This document shows, in pieces, positions 1-8,034 of a stretch of DNA of 64,000 nucleotides (its first letter is position 1; the number at the start of each line of letters is the position of its first letter). The notes beneath the pieces are model-generated. The model saw only the letters and a list, made by a program, of their open reading frames with translations, did no database searches and was not told where the DNA came from. This DNA is from Azospirillum lipoferum 4B (GTDB lineage: Bacteria > Pseudomonadota > Alphaproteobacteria > Azospirillales > Azospirillaceae): positions 1,810,501 through 1,874,500 of the forward strand of contig NC_016622.1 of assembly GCF_000283655.1 (NCBI RefSeq). Reading direction: 5' to 3'. The position numbers were made by a program, and so were the translations under genes.

Positions 1-1
1 G

Positions 2-88
2 TCCGGCCTCGTCGCCCGCTACCAGTCGCCGCAACCCTTCTACGAACGCAAGCTGATCGACTATCTGAAGGCGCTGCGGGGCCTGTAA
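2..88 (+). CDS. 3' end of an unidentified gene (partial)
   Basis: Only the last 28 codons and the TAA stop lie in the window, reading in frame from base 2. The visible tail ends in YERKLIDYLKALRGL and carries no motif that identifies a family. It lies 54 bp upstream of mutL on the same strand and could be cotranscribed with it. The high GC third positions and clean stop make it a credible gene end, but its function cannot be read from this fragment. Confidence 0.55.
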   Translation, partial: SGLVARYQSPQPFYERKLIDYLKALRGL

Positions 89-142
89 TGCACTGGCTCC
101 GCCCGAAGATGGTGGTGCCGCGCGCCGGCTGCCACTATATCT

Positions 143-2092
143 ATGGGCATGCCGATCCGTCTTCTCCCTGAAACGCTCGTCAACCGCATCGCCGCCGGCG
201 AGGTGGTCGAACGTCCCGCCGCCGCCGTGAAGGAGCTGGTGGAGAACGCCATCGACGCCGGCGCCACCCGCATAGACGTGGTGGCGCGCGACGGCGGCAA
301 GTCGCTGATCGCCGTCACCGACGACGGCTGCGGCATGACCGCGGACGAGCTGGTGCTGGCGGTCGAACGCCATGCCACCTCCAAGCTGCCGGGCGACGAC
401 CTGCTCGACATCCGCTCCCTCGGCTTCCGGGGGGAGGCGCTGCCGTCCATCGGCGCGGTCAGCTGCCTGACCATCACCAGCCGCGCCCGCGGCGCCGACA
501 GCGCCTGGAGCCTGACGGTGGATGCCGGGGCGAAGGGCCAGCCGCAGCCGGCGGCGCTGGCCCAGGGCACGCGGATCGAGGTGCGCGACCTGTTCGCCGC
601 CGTGCCGGCCCGGCTGAAGTTCCTCAAGGCCTCGCGCACCGAATACGACCACATCGCCGATTGCCTGGAACGTCTGGCGATGGCCCATCCCGGCGTCGCC
701 TTCACGCTCAGCGACGGCGGGCGCGGGGGATTGCGGCTGAGCGCGGCGCAGGGCGACCTGCTGGACGCCCGGCTGACTCGGCTGGGCGCTCTGATGGGCC
801 GCGATTTCCAGGAGAATGCCGTGTCGGTGACGGCGGCGCGCGAGGGTGTGACGCTGGCCGGCTGGATCGGCCTGCCCACCCTGCACCGCCCGACTGCCAA
901 GCACCAGCACCTGTTCGTCAACGGCCGCCCGGTGCGCGACAAGCTGATGGTGGGCGCGGTGCGCGCCGCCTATGCCGATTTCCTGCCGCGCGACCGTCAC
1001 CCGATGCTGGCGCTGTTCCTCGACATCGACCCGCAGGAGGTCGACGTCAACGTCCATCCGGCCAAGGCCGAGGTGCGCTTCCGCGACCAGGGTCTGGTGC
1101 GCGGCCTGATCGTCGGATCGCTGAAGCACGCGCTGGCCGAGGCCGGCCACCGTGCCTCCACCACCGTCGGCCTCGCCACGCTGGGCGCCCTGCGGCCCGA
1201 ATCGGCGGGAGAGACCGACGGCCAAAGGGATGGGGGCTTCACCCCCTCCCCCCTGCCCTACGGCCGTTCCGGCGGCGGCGGAGGTTCGGGCGGGAGTTGG
1301 GGCGGGAGTTGGGGCGGCTCCTACACGCCGGCCGCCGTGCCGCGCGGATTGGCGGAGCGCTCCGCCGCCTTCCAGGCGCCGACCCAAACGGGGCTGCCGC
1401 CGCTGCAGGGCCGTCTCAGCGGCTTCGGCAACGGCTTCGCCCCGTCGGCCCGCCCGCCGGAATACCGCACCCCCGACCCGTCCGCGCAAAAGCCCGAGCC
1501 GCCGCTCGACAGCCATCCGCTGGGCGCGGCGCGGGCGCAGGTCCACACCACCTACATCGTGGCCCAGACCCGCGAGGGCATCGTCATCGTCGACCAGCAC
1601 GCCGCCCATGAACGGCTGGTCTATGAGCGGATGAAGACCGCCCTGCTGGAAGGCGGCGTGAAGCGGCAGGCCCTGCTGATCCCCGAGCTGATCGAGCTGG
1701 ACGAACCCTCCGCCAACCGCCTGCTCGCCCGCAGCGCCGAACTGGCCGAGCTGGGTCTGGTGATCGAGGGCTTCGGCCATGGCTGCGTCATGGTGCGCGA
1801 GGTTCCGGCCCTGCTCGGCCAGTCCGACGTGAAGAACCTGATCCGCGACCTTGCCGAGGAACTGTCCGAACTGGGCGACGCCCTGTCCCTGAAGGAACGC
1901 CTTGAGGAGGTCTGCGCGACCATGGCCTGCCACGGGTCCGTCCGCGCCGGCCGCACGCTCAGCGTCGACGAGATGAACGCATTGCTGCGGCAGATGGAGG
2001 CGACTCCGCACAGCGGCCAGTGCAACCACGGCCGGCCGACATACGTGGAGCTGAAGCTGGCGGATATTGAGAGGTTGTTTGGGCGGAGGTAG
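143..2092 (+). CDS. mutL: DNA mismatch repair protein MutL
   Basis: MutL couples mismatch recognition by MutS to strand incision and excision. The 649-residue protein opens with the GHKL ATPase region. The N-box LVENAIDAG is near residue 33, followed by DDGCGM, HATSKL and GFRGEAL. A Gly/Ser/Trp-rich low-complexity linker (around residues 375-390) separates the ATPase from the C-terminal dimerisation domain. That domain carries [12 protein letters not shown] near residue 484, matching the DQHA(x)2E(x)4E metal-binding motif of endonuclease-proficient MutL. This is expected in a bacterium that uses methyl-independent repair. The start shown is an ATG; a second ATG two codons later is equally possible. 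Length is normal for the family. Confidence 0.97.
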   Translation: MGMPIRLLPETLVNRIAAGEVVERPAAAVKELVENAIDAGATRIDVVARDGGKSLIAVTDDGCGMTADELVLAVERHATSKLPGDDLLDIRSLGFRGEALPSIGAVSCLTITSRARGADSAWSLTVDAGAKGQPQPAALAQGTRIEVRDLFAAVPARLKFLKASRTEYDHIADCLERLAMAHPGVAFTLSDGGRGGLRLSAAQGDLLDARLTRLGALMGRDFQENAVSVTAAREGVTLAGWIGLPTLHRPTAKHQHLFVNGRPVRDKLMVGAVRAAYADFLPRDRHPMLALFLDIDPQEVDVNVHPAKAEVRFRDQGLVRGLIVGSLKHALAEAGHRASTTVGLATLGALRPESAGETDGQRDGGFTPSPLPYGRSGGGGGSGGSWGGSWGGSYTPAAVPRGLAERSAAFQAPTQTGLPPLQGRLSGFGNGFAPSARPPEYRTPDPSAQKPEPPLDSHPLGAARAQVHTTYIVAQTREGIVIVDQHAAHERLVYERMKTALLEGGVKRQALLIPELIELDEPSANRLLARSAELAELGLVIEGFGHGCVMVREVPALLGQSDVKNLIRDLAEELSELGDALSLKERLEEVCATMACHGSVRAGRTLSVDEMNALLRQMEATPHSGQCNHGRPTYVELKLADIERLFGRR

Positions 2093-2158
2093 GAAGCCTG
2101 CATAAGCACCTAATAAAAGCAAAAAGAGAGCAATAAAAAGTTAAGGGACGATCACTCG

Positions 2159-2941
2159 TTAACCGCGATCCGAAACTCTCACGAGCCTTTCTTTAGCAAA
2201 AGCCAGTATTTTTTGCATTTCTGAAGATAGCTTGCGGATTTGATTCCAATCCACATCACCACCCTCAGCAATCGCCATCAAATTCTGGTTAATTATCTTG
2301 TAATCTTTGGGGGTTAATGAGATAATATTGTGAGCATACAAGTCACTCTGTATTGTTGATAGGTCGGCTTCTTTCATCTCTTTACGCCTCCATCCAGGAA
2401 AACGGTATGAGAGAATTCGAAGCCATCTAGCCCATATTCTTCCCAGAACTGCATCCTGGATACCTGGATCAGATTTATTAAGAGATTCAATTTGTGATAG
2501 CGCAATTTCAATTTCTGCCTCCAAGGCATTCCAATTCCTAGCCGTAGCTCCTTTCATTTTTCTTGCACGAAATCTATCTGCCGACCCGTCCAAGAATCTA
2601 ATTTCGATATCGGAAAATACATCATTATTTTCTAATACTATTCTCTGCAAGTCTTCAAAGCGATCACCAGCTTTTTTGTTGTAGAGTTCTGTATCAGGGC
2701 TTGGCCACCCGACTCTATCGCGATTTGCAATTTCGACAATCAGAAGATGCGGTCGCGCAAGACCAACGCTTTCACCACCCCCTTTGTAGTCTACTACTAT
2801 ATCAGCCTTTATATCATATTTCAGTAGACGATCCCTGTTCTCGAGATTTTTGATTTGTCCTATACGGACATCATGGAAAACCTCAGCCCCTCCGACAGAG
2901 TACTGCCCAATCAGGAGCTTAATTTGGTCACTCTGCTTCAT
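2159..2941 (-). CDS. Unknown protein of an AT-rich cassette
   Basis: I do not recognise this 260-residue protein. It is visibly AT-rich against GC-rich neighbours and lies 2 bp after the stop of the RusA-like gene, so the two are almost certainly cotranscribed and translationally coupled. The N-terminal half has a beta-strand pattern with acidic residues (ADIVVDYKGG, then HLLIVEIANRD near residue 86). This vaguely recalls a PD-(D/E)xK fold, but the final Lys is replaced by Asn, so nuclease activity is only a guess. The C-terminal half is helical and charged. There is no signal peptide or membrane segment. Base composition points to recent horizontal acquisition. Confidence 0.75.
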   Translation of the reverse strand: MKQSDQIKLLIGQYSVGGAEVFHDVRIGQIKNLENRDRLLKYDIKADIVVDYKGGGESVGLARPHLLIVEIANRDRVGWPSPDTELYNKKAGDRFEDLQRIVLENNDVFSDIEIRFLDGSADRFRARKMKGATARNWNALEAEIEIALSQIESLNKSDPGIQDAVLGRIWARWLRILSYRFPGWRRKEMKEADLSTIQSDLYAHNIISLTPKDYKIINQNLMAIAEGGDVDWNQIRKLSSEMQKILAFAKERLVRVSDRG

Positions 2942-2943
2942 TG

Positions 2944-3402
2944 CTAAATCCTAGTTCTTTGATTTGGCGGATTGTCAATCCGAACGTAAATTGCGGCAGC
3001 GCCAAGCCTTGCATCTTGCAAAGCATCAAACTCACTTCTGGTGAAGGCTGATCCAGTTAGTCTCGTATGAATCGCCAAATCTGTTCGACGACTGCGAACT
3101 TCTTCGACATACCTGTCATCATCTATTAAGCGCGTTGGATTCCGTGTCCGCCCAACATATAATCCTTGAAGCGCATCCATAATTGGCTTCAAAATATTGT
3201 CAACATCCTTCACGGGATCCGTTCTTCGATAGTATCGAACACGTACCGTGCACAAGCCAGGTACTACAATTGTTCCCGGAGCCACTCCACTGACGCTAGC
3301 GTTATAGACATCTGCTCTCCAGGCGTTATACGCAGAAGTCCCATATCTATTTACCGTAACGGGTGTACCGGCAAGGCGGAAGTCTTTTAAAGGAGGAGCC
3401 AT
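2944..3402 (-). CDS. RusA-like Holliday junction resolvase
   Basis: The core DVDNILKPIMDALQG, followed by a conserved DDDRYVEEV stretch, matches the RusA family, where acidic residues in (D)xDNxxKxxxDAL and the later DD bind metal and cleave four-way junctions. The sequence is AT-rich like its partner gene 2 bp downstream. The ATG shown (152 residues) gives normal RusA length. In-frame ATGs at 3435 and 3504 would add an N-terminal extension with no family resemblance, but no start has a convincing Shine-Dalgarno, so the 5' end is uncertain. RusA proteins are usually phage-borne. Here no phage genes surround it, only toxin-antitoxin sequences, which suggests a small defence or mobile cassette. 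Confidence 0.8.
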   Translation of the reverse strand: MAPPLKDFRLAGTPVTVNRYGTSAYNAWRADVYNASVSGVAPGTIVVPGLCTVRVRYYRRTDPVKDVDNILKPIMDALQGLYVGRTRNPTRLIDDDRYVEEVRSRRTDLAIHTRLTGSAFTRSEFDALQDARLGAAAIYVRIDNPPNQRTRI

Positions 3403-3523
3403 CTTTAACTCGCAATTTTTTGCGTTGCATAGCATCTTCCTAATCCAAAAGAAATATCGCAAATTGCCGAAGAGGCCAGGATCGAGCAACAATGGGAAGA
3501 TCACTAGGAAGGTGCTGGGCTAG

Positions 3524-3684
3524 CCGTTCGAAATGGCGCCGCCGGCAGCGGAGTCGTGCTGGCCGATCAGGTGAAAAGCCTCGACCGCCGCGTCCGCCAA
3601 CTCGACCCGGTCGGCTCGGTGCCCGAGGCGGTGCTCCAGCAGGTGCTTGCCAAACTGGCGCCCCTGCTGTCGCTCCGCCTCTGA
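3524..3684 (+). pseudogene. Decayed MazF/PemK toxin remnant (3' end)
   Basis: The frame ending at the TGA at 3682-3684 reads GVVLADQVKSLDRRVRQLD and then SVPEAVLQQVLAKLAPLL. This is the characteristic C-terminus of MazF/PemK endoribonucleases (compare VLLDQVKSI...RARG in E. coli MazF). Just upstream, PFEMAPPA lies in another frame and resembles the strand that normally precedes this region, so a frameshift separates the two. Everything N-terminal is missing and is replaced by the AT-rich RusA cassette on the other strand. It is best read as a toxin gene truncated by the cassette insertion. No MazE-like antitoxin remains. Confidence 0.7.
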
Positions 3685-3758
3685 CACCGGCCACCGAACG
3701 GCAGTGTCAAGCAATGGCAAATCTTGCTCCCACCACGGGAGCGCTATAAACTCCCTCC

Positions 3759-4055
3759 ATGCGGATCATTTCACGGCGAACTCTGCGGGAGCACTGGGAG
3801 AAGCCTGGCCGGAGTGACAGCGAGGCGCCGTTGACGGATTGGTTCAACGTCGTTCGCAACGTCGACTGGCCGGATACGGCAGCCGTCAAGGCTCAGTTCC
3901 GCTCGGCGTCTTTCGTGGGTGACCGGGTGGTCTTCAACATTGCCGGCAACAAGTACCGGCTCGTTGCCGGGATCGATTACCGGTATCGCACGGTTTATGT
4001 GAAATGGGTCGGCACGCATCGGGAATACGACGCCATCGACGTGAGGACGGTGTAA
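3759..4055 (+). CDS. higB: HigB-type mRNA interferase toxin
   Basis: This 98-residue protein has the HigB_toxin (RelE superfamily) layout. The N-terminus is MRIISRRTLREHWEKP, the middle contains SASFVGDRVVFNIAGNKYR, and the C-terminal strand is YVKWVGTHREYDAID. HigB proteins cleave mRNA on the ribosome. The gene stops two bases before the antitoxin ATG, giving the toxin-first order typical of higBA, unlike most toxin-antitoxin operons. It follows the MazF remnant by 74 bp, so two toxin loci were neighbours here. The pair looks intact, so it is probably functional and autoregulated by the HigA partner. Confidence 0.9.
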   Translation: MRIISRRTLREHWEKPGRSDSEAPLTDWFNVVRNVDWPDTAAVKAQFRSASFVGDRVVFNIAGNKYRLVAGIDYRYRTVYVKWVGTHREYDAIDVRTV

Positions 4056-4057
4056 TC

Positions 4058-4432
4058 ATGGACATCCGCCCAATCCGGTCCGATGAGGACCACGCCACCG
4101 CCCTGGAGGAGATCGAACGCCTGTGGGGCGCCGATCCCGACACCGACGACGGTGCGCGGCTCGAAATCCTGATGATGCTGGTGGACGCCTATGAAGAGGC
4201 CAACCATCCGATTCCGCCGAGCGACCCGATCAGCGCCATCGAGTTCATGATGGACCAGCGCGGGCTAACCCGGCACGATCTGGAACCGATGATCGGCAGC
4301 CGCGCCCGTGTCGCCGAAATCCTGAACCGCAAGCGGGCCTTGACCTTGCCGATGATCCGGCGGCTGTCGGAAGGGTTGAAAATCCCCGTCGATATCCTGG
4401 TGCGCGACTATCCCGTCCAACGGGCGGCCTGA
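4058..4432 (+). CDS. higA: HigA-type antitoxin, HTH transcription factor
   Basis: The 124-residue protein contains an XRE-like helix-turn-helix in its C-terminal half (AIEFMMDQRGLTRHDL followed by RVAEILNRKRALTLPMIRRL, about residues 62-112). Its acidic N-terminal half (residues 1-55) is the likely toxin-neutralising portion. HigA antitoxins bind HigB and repress their own promoter. The ATG follows the higB stop by two bases, indicating translational coupling. Length is typical of the larger HigA subgroup. An inverted repeat just after the stop probably ends the transcript. Confidence 0.9.
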   Translation: MDIRPIRSDEDHATALEEIERLWGADPDTDDGARLEILMMLVDAYEEANHPIPPSDPISAIEFMMDQRGLTRHDLEPMIGSRARVAEILNRKRALTLPMIRRLSEGLKIPVDILVRDYPVQRAA

Positions 4433-4452
4433 CCAGACTGCCAAACACCAAC

Positions 4453-4480
4453 GGGCGGCGCTCCCTTGCGAACGCCGCCC
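4453..4480. terminator. Strong hairpin between convergent genes
   Basis: An 8-bp perfect GC stem (gggcggcg ... cgccgccc) with a 12-base loop lies between the convergent higA and the oxidoreductase gene. There is no T-run, so it may be a weak intrinsic terminator or simply a transcript-end hairpin serving both strands. Confidence 0.5.
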
Positions 4481-4488
4481 GCCTCCCC

Positions 4489-5100
4489 TCAATACCCCAC
4501 CGTGAACCGCTTGCGCTCGTGCTTCGGCGTCTCGATCTCGTCGGCCAGCGCCACGGCGAAGTCCTCGTAGCTGATCCAGCTGCGGCCGCTCTCGTCCGCC
4601 AGCAACCCATCGGCCCCCAGCCGGAACTTGGCTGTCCGCTCGCCCAGCACGAACTCGGCGGACGGCGACAGGAAGGTCCAGTTCAGGTCGGGCTCGGCCT
4701 TCAGGCGGTCGAGGAACTCGGCGCCCTTGGTGGCTTCGGCGCGGTAGGCTTCGGGAAATTCCGGCAGGTCGAGCACGCGCACGCCCGGCGCCACCTCCAG
4801 GCTGCCGGCGCCGCCGACCACCAAATAGCGCGGCACGCCCGACGCCTTCACCGCGCCGATCAGGCTGTCGGCATCGCCCAGCAGGAACATCACGGCGCTG
4901 ACCACGGCGTCATGGCCGGCCAGCAGCGGGGCCAGCGTCGCGGCATCGTTGGCGTCGCCGGTCTTCACCGTCAGGCCGGGGGCGGCGGCGACCTTGGACG
5001 GATCGCGAACGATGGCGGTCACGGCATGCCCACGGCGGAGCAGTTCGGCCTGGATACGGCTGCCGGCGCGGCCGGCGGCGCCGATGATGGCGATGTTCAT
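4489..5100 (-). CDS. NAD(P)-binding oxidoreductase (NmrA/SDR-like)
   Basis: The 203-residue protein begins MNIAIIGAAGRAGSRIQAEL, a Rossmann dinucleotide-binding motif (GxxGxxG type) followed by a basic residue consistent with NADP preference (AIVRDPSK). A later segment, RYLVVGGAGSLEV, is typical of the atypical SDR group that includes YwnB/NmrA-like enzymes. It is too short to carry a large substrate domain. The ATG at 5100 is preceded by aggacacctgcc, a usable ribosome-binding site. The gene is divergent from an HxlR regulator, an arrangement very common for this enzyme class, in which the regulator responds to quinones, aldehydes or oxidants. Confidence 0.85.
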   Translation of the reverse strand: MNIAIIGAAGRAGSRIQAELLRRGHAVTAIVRDPSKVAAAPGLTVKTGDANDAATLAPLLAGHDAVVSAVMFLLGDADSLIGAVKASGVPRYLVVGGAGSLEVAPGVRVLDLPEFPEAYRAEATKGAEFLDRLKAEPDLNWTFLSPSAEFVLGERTAKFRLGADGLLADESGRSWISYEDFAVALADEIETPKHERKRFTVGY

Positions 5101-5227
5101 GGCAGGTGTCCTCTGACTGGGTTTCCAATGGTGACTTGATGCCGGTTTGGAAATCTGGTGTAAAGAAGGCACCTTTTCGTGACATGGTCACCCGTGTGTA
5201 ACCGCCGGGCGGCCCGCTTGGGAGTGG

Positions 5228-5671
5228 ATGGGGATGGACAGGACCTTGCTGGGGCTGGGCGGCAAACGGCCGTCGGAGGTGGATCAGCTGCCCGACGCCT
5301 ATGCCTCCGGCTGCCCGACGCGGCAGGCGCTGGACCGCATCGCCGACAAATGGACGGTGCTGATCCTGGGTTTGCTGGAAGGCGGGCCGATGCGCTTCAA
5401 CCAGCTGCGCCGGGAGATCGAGGGCATTTCGCAGAAGATGCTGTCGCAGACGCTGAAAAGCCTGGAGCGCGACGGGCTGGTCAGCCGCAAGGTCTTCGCC
5501 ACCGTGCCGGTCACCGTCGAATACGCCATCACCCCGCTGGGCGCCACGCTGGCGGAAACGCTGGTGCCGCTGCGCATCTGGGCCGAGACCCACATCGCCC
5601 AGCTGTTGGAATCGCGCGCCGCCTATGACCGGGACGAGAGCGACGCCCCGGCCCGGCTGGACGTCGCCTAA
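5228..5671 (+). CDS. HxlR-family transcriptional regulator
   Basis: A winged-helix HxlR domain spans about residues 28-125. It shows the conserved Cys in SGCPTRQALDRIADKWT, then GGPMRFNQLRREI, ISQKMLSQTLKSLERDGLV, and the wing VEYAITPLG. HxlR proteins often sense electrophiles through that N-terminal Cys. The divergent oxidoreductase gene, whose start is 127 bp away, is the obvious target. An ATG two codons downstream is an alternative start. The stop overlaps the end of the convergent GH13 gene by four bases. Confidence 0.93.
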   Translation: MGMDRTLLGLGGKRPSEVDQLPDAYASGCPTRQALDRIADKWTVLILGLLEGGPMRFNQLRREIEGISQKMLSQTLKSLERDGLVSRKVFATVPVTVEYAITPLGATLAETLVPLRIWAETHIAQLLESRAAYDRDESDAPARLDVA

Positions 5672-7353
5672 CCCCCCTCGCCGGGTTTCTTGTCCGCCTC
5701 CGTCCGGCGCAGCAGGTAATCCAGCCCGCCGACGCGGAACCAGCGATAGCCGTAGGCTTCCAGCACCAGATCATGGCGCCCCTCGCTGTCGGGCTCGCTG
5801 TGGTCCTCCGACAGCAGGTTGACCAGCCGGCAGGCCTCGCCGTGGCCCTCGACGTCCAGCAGGATCTCGCAGGGCTTGTCCGACAGGTTGTGCAGGACGA
5901 CCACCCCGTTGTTGCGCCAGTCATAGCGCAGAGCCAGCACCTCCGGCCGGCCGGTCTTCAGGATTTGGAAGTCGCCCCAGCCGATCTCCGGGCATTCCTT
6001 GCGCATGCGGATGATGCGCTCGGTCCAGTTCAGCAGCGATTCGGGGTCGCGGCGCTGCACCGCGGCGTTGATCCGCTCATAGCCGAAGACCCCGCCGGCG
6101 ATCACCGGGATTTCCGGCCCGTCCGACTTGGTGAAGCCGCCATGCGGTTCGTCCGACCATTGCATCGGCGTGCGGGCGCAGTTGCGCTCCGGCAGCGACA
6201 GGTCGTCGCCCATGCCGATCTCGTCGCCATAGCGGATGACCGGCGTCCCCGGCAGGGTGAACATCAGGCTGTAGGCCAGCTCGATCCGCCGCCGGTCGTC
6301 GTGCAGCATCGGCGCCAGCCTCCGCCGGATGCCGCGGTCGTAGAGCTGCATGCATTTCTCCGGCCCGAAGGCGGCAAAGACGGCTTGGCGCTGCTCCTCC
6401 GTCAGGCGGCCGAGATCCAACTCGTCGTGGTTGCGCAGGAAACAGCCCCATTGGGCGGTGGCCGGGCGCGGTTTCGTCACCTTCAGCGCCGTCACCAGCG
6501 GCGCGGTGTCGGCGGTGGCCAGCGCATAGAACAGAGTCTGGTTGACCTGGAAATTGAACATCATGTGGCAGCGGTCGCCGTCGTCGCCGAAGTAATGCAG
6601 GTCGTCCTCCGGCAGGATGTTGGCCTCCGCCAGCAGAACGGCATCGCCGCGGCGCCACTGCACGAATTCGCGGAAACTGCGCAGCATGCCGAACTGCTCT
6701 TTCGGCTCGGTCACCTCCGCCCCCTTCTCGGCGATGATGAAGGGAACGGCGTCCATGCGGAATCCGGCGACGCCCAGCTGGATCCAGAAGCCCATGATCT
6801 TCAGCAGCTCGGCATGCACCTCCGGGTGGGCTGTGTTCAGGTCGGGCTGGAATTTGTAGAAGCGGTGGAAGTACCAGGCCTTCGCCTCGCGGTCATAGGT
6901 CCAGGTCGATTCCTGCACGCCGGGAAAGACCATGCCGGTGTCGGCATTCGCCGGCTTCCTGTCTGACCAGACGTACCAGTTGCGATACTTGCTGCCCGGA
7001 TCGCTGCGGGCCGCCTTGAACCAGGGATGCCGGTCGGAGGTGTGGTTGATCACCAGATCGATGATGACCCGGATGCCGCGCTGCTCGCAGGCATGGGTGA
7101 ATTCCACGAAGTCGCCCAGAGTGCCGTATCGCGGATCGACAGTGTAGTAGTCGGCGACGTCATAGCCGTCGTCCTTCATCGGCGATGTCTGGAACGGCCC
7201 CAGCCAAATGCAGGTCACGCCCAGCCCGTGCAGGTAATCCAGCCGGCGCAGCAGCCCCTGGAAATCGCCGATGCCGTCGCCGCTGGCGTCCATGAAAGTC
7301 GACAGCGCCAGATTGTAGATCACCGCATTCTTGTACCAGAGGTCCCCGATCAT
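5668..7353 (-). CDS. Trehalose synthase-like GH13 alpha-amylase family enzyme
   Basis: This 561-residue GH13 enzyme shows all catalytic regions. SGDGIGDFQG is near residue 24 and DLVINHTS near 99. The nucleophile is Asp201 in GFRMDAVPF, the acid/base is Glu243 in LLAEANI, and the transition-state stabiliser is Asp310 in LRNHDELD. The closest subfamily by motif is trehalose synthase (maltose/trehalose isomerase), as the ILPEDDLHYFGDDGDRCHM segment suggests. It lacks the C-terminal maltokinase domain of fused TreS proteins. An osmoprotectant or glycogen-related role follows from the family. The ATG of MIGDLWYKN is the family start; the upstream in-frame extension has no similarity. Confidence 0.9.
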   Translation of the reverse strand: MIGDLWYKNAVIYNLALSTFMDASGDGIGDFQGLLRRLDYLHGLGVTCIWLGPFQTSPMKDDGYDVADYYTVDPRYGTLGDFVEFTHACEQRGIRVIIDLVINHTSDRHPWFKAARSDPGSKYRNWYVWSDRKPANADTGMVFPGVQESTWTYDREAKAWYFHRFYKFQPDLNTAHPEVHAELLKIMGFWIQLGVAGFRMDAVPFIIAEKGAEVTEPKEQFGMLRSFREFVQWRRGDAVLLAEANILPEDDLHYFGDDGDRCHMMFNFQVNQTLFYALATADTAPLVTALKVTKPRPATAQWGCFLRNHDELDLGRLTEEQRQAVFAAFGPEKCMQLYDRGIRRRLAPMLHDDRRRIELAYSLMFTLPGTPVIRYGDEIGMGDDLSLPERNCARTPMQWSDEPHGGFTKSDGPEIPVIAGGVFGYERINAAVQRRDPESLLNWTERIIRMRKECPEIGWGDFQILKTGRPEVLALRYDWRNNGVVVLHNLSDKPCEILLDVEGHGEACRLVNLLSEDHSEPDSEGRHDLVLEAYGYRWFRVGGLDYLLRRTEADKKPGEGG

Positions 7354-7709
7354 GGCCGTTCCGTCCCGCGTCGTGCCGGTGGCGATCGCCGTCCCGATGC
7401 GGGATCGACAGGCGGGCAACAGCGGCAAGGCCGTTTTGGTTGCGGGGCAATGTTGCTGAACTGACTGACCATTTGGGTCGGTAGCACTGCGTCAAAGTTG
7501 CAGGTCAGGCACCCGGTATCTGGCATGCAAAACTTTTTGCGAAGGTATGCCAGTTTCCTTATGTTGCGTTACAGCATGGCCCTGGCTTGGCCGCCGGAAC
7601 TGAGCTTCCGGCAGCGATGCTTTTCGGCCTCATGCGCTGTTGTCCCTTGTCGAACCCCTCTCCCCTCGGCCCTCCCTTGGCCCCTCGCTTGCGATAAGGA
7701 TGCCCCGCC
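7354..7709. other. Intergenic region between divergent genes
   Basis: The 356 bp upstream of both the GH13 gene and the small membrane-protein gene contain no convincing gene. The notable element is the interrupted inverted repeat at 7518-7558, listed separately. The rest shows no clear promoter hexamers. Confidence 0.5.
7518..7558. promoter_or_regulatory. Inverted repeat, candidate operator
   Basis: The half-sites atctggcatgc (7518-7528) and ggtatgccag (7544-7553) face each other across a short spacer that itself contains complementary A and T runs. The same tggcat/atgcca core recurs as a long palindrome upstream of the OxlT-like gene (9549-9595). TGGTATACCA-like palindromes are typical of FCD-subfamily GntR regulators, so a shared regulator is possible. 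This is inferred from sequence alone. Confidence 0.4.
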
Positions 7710-7928
7710 ATGATCGAGACCCAGGCCCTTCTGTTCCTCGCGCTGACCGGCATGATCGGCCACGCCGTCTACATGGCCAGCGGCCGGGGCGGCTTCACCG
7801 TGATCGAGCCGGAGAAGGAGGAGACGGAGGAGGAGACCATCCTGTTCACCTCCGACCGGTTCCAGCAGACGCCCCAGAAGAAGCCCGGGACCGAAAAGGG
7901 CGAGGATCGTCCCTTCTGGCTGGAATGA
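7710..7928 (+). CDS. Small single-span membrane protein
   Basis: This 72-residue protein has one N-terminal hydrophobic segment (ALLFLALTGMIGHAVYM, about residues 6-22) followed by a strongly acidic stretch (EPEKEETEEET) and a charged tail. It is convergent with the OFA-family carrier 106 bp away. Some OFA carriers are accompanied by a small membrane protein, but those are normally on the same strand, so partnership here is only suggested by proximity and by the shared upstream motif. The ATG at 7710 has gataaggatg-type purines upstream. Its function is unknown. Confidence 0.65.
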   Translation: MIETQALLFLALTGMIGHAVYMASGRGGFTVIEPEKEETEEETILFTSDRFQQTPQKKPGTEKGEDRPFWLE

Positions 7929-8034
7929 CGGACGGACCGGGACCGCTCGTCGCGTCCCCGGCCCGTCGCCTGTCTTCTCTCCTAAGTCGACCCCTCAGGC
8001 CGATCCCTCAGGCCAAGCCCTTGCGCTTGTGCTT

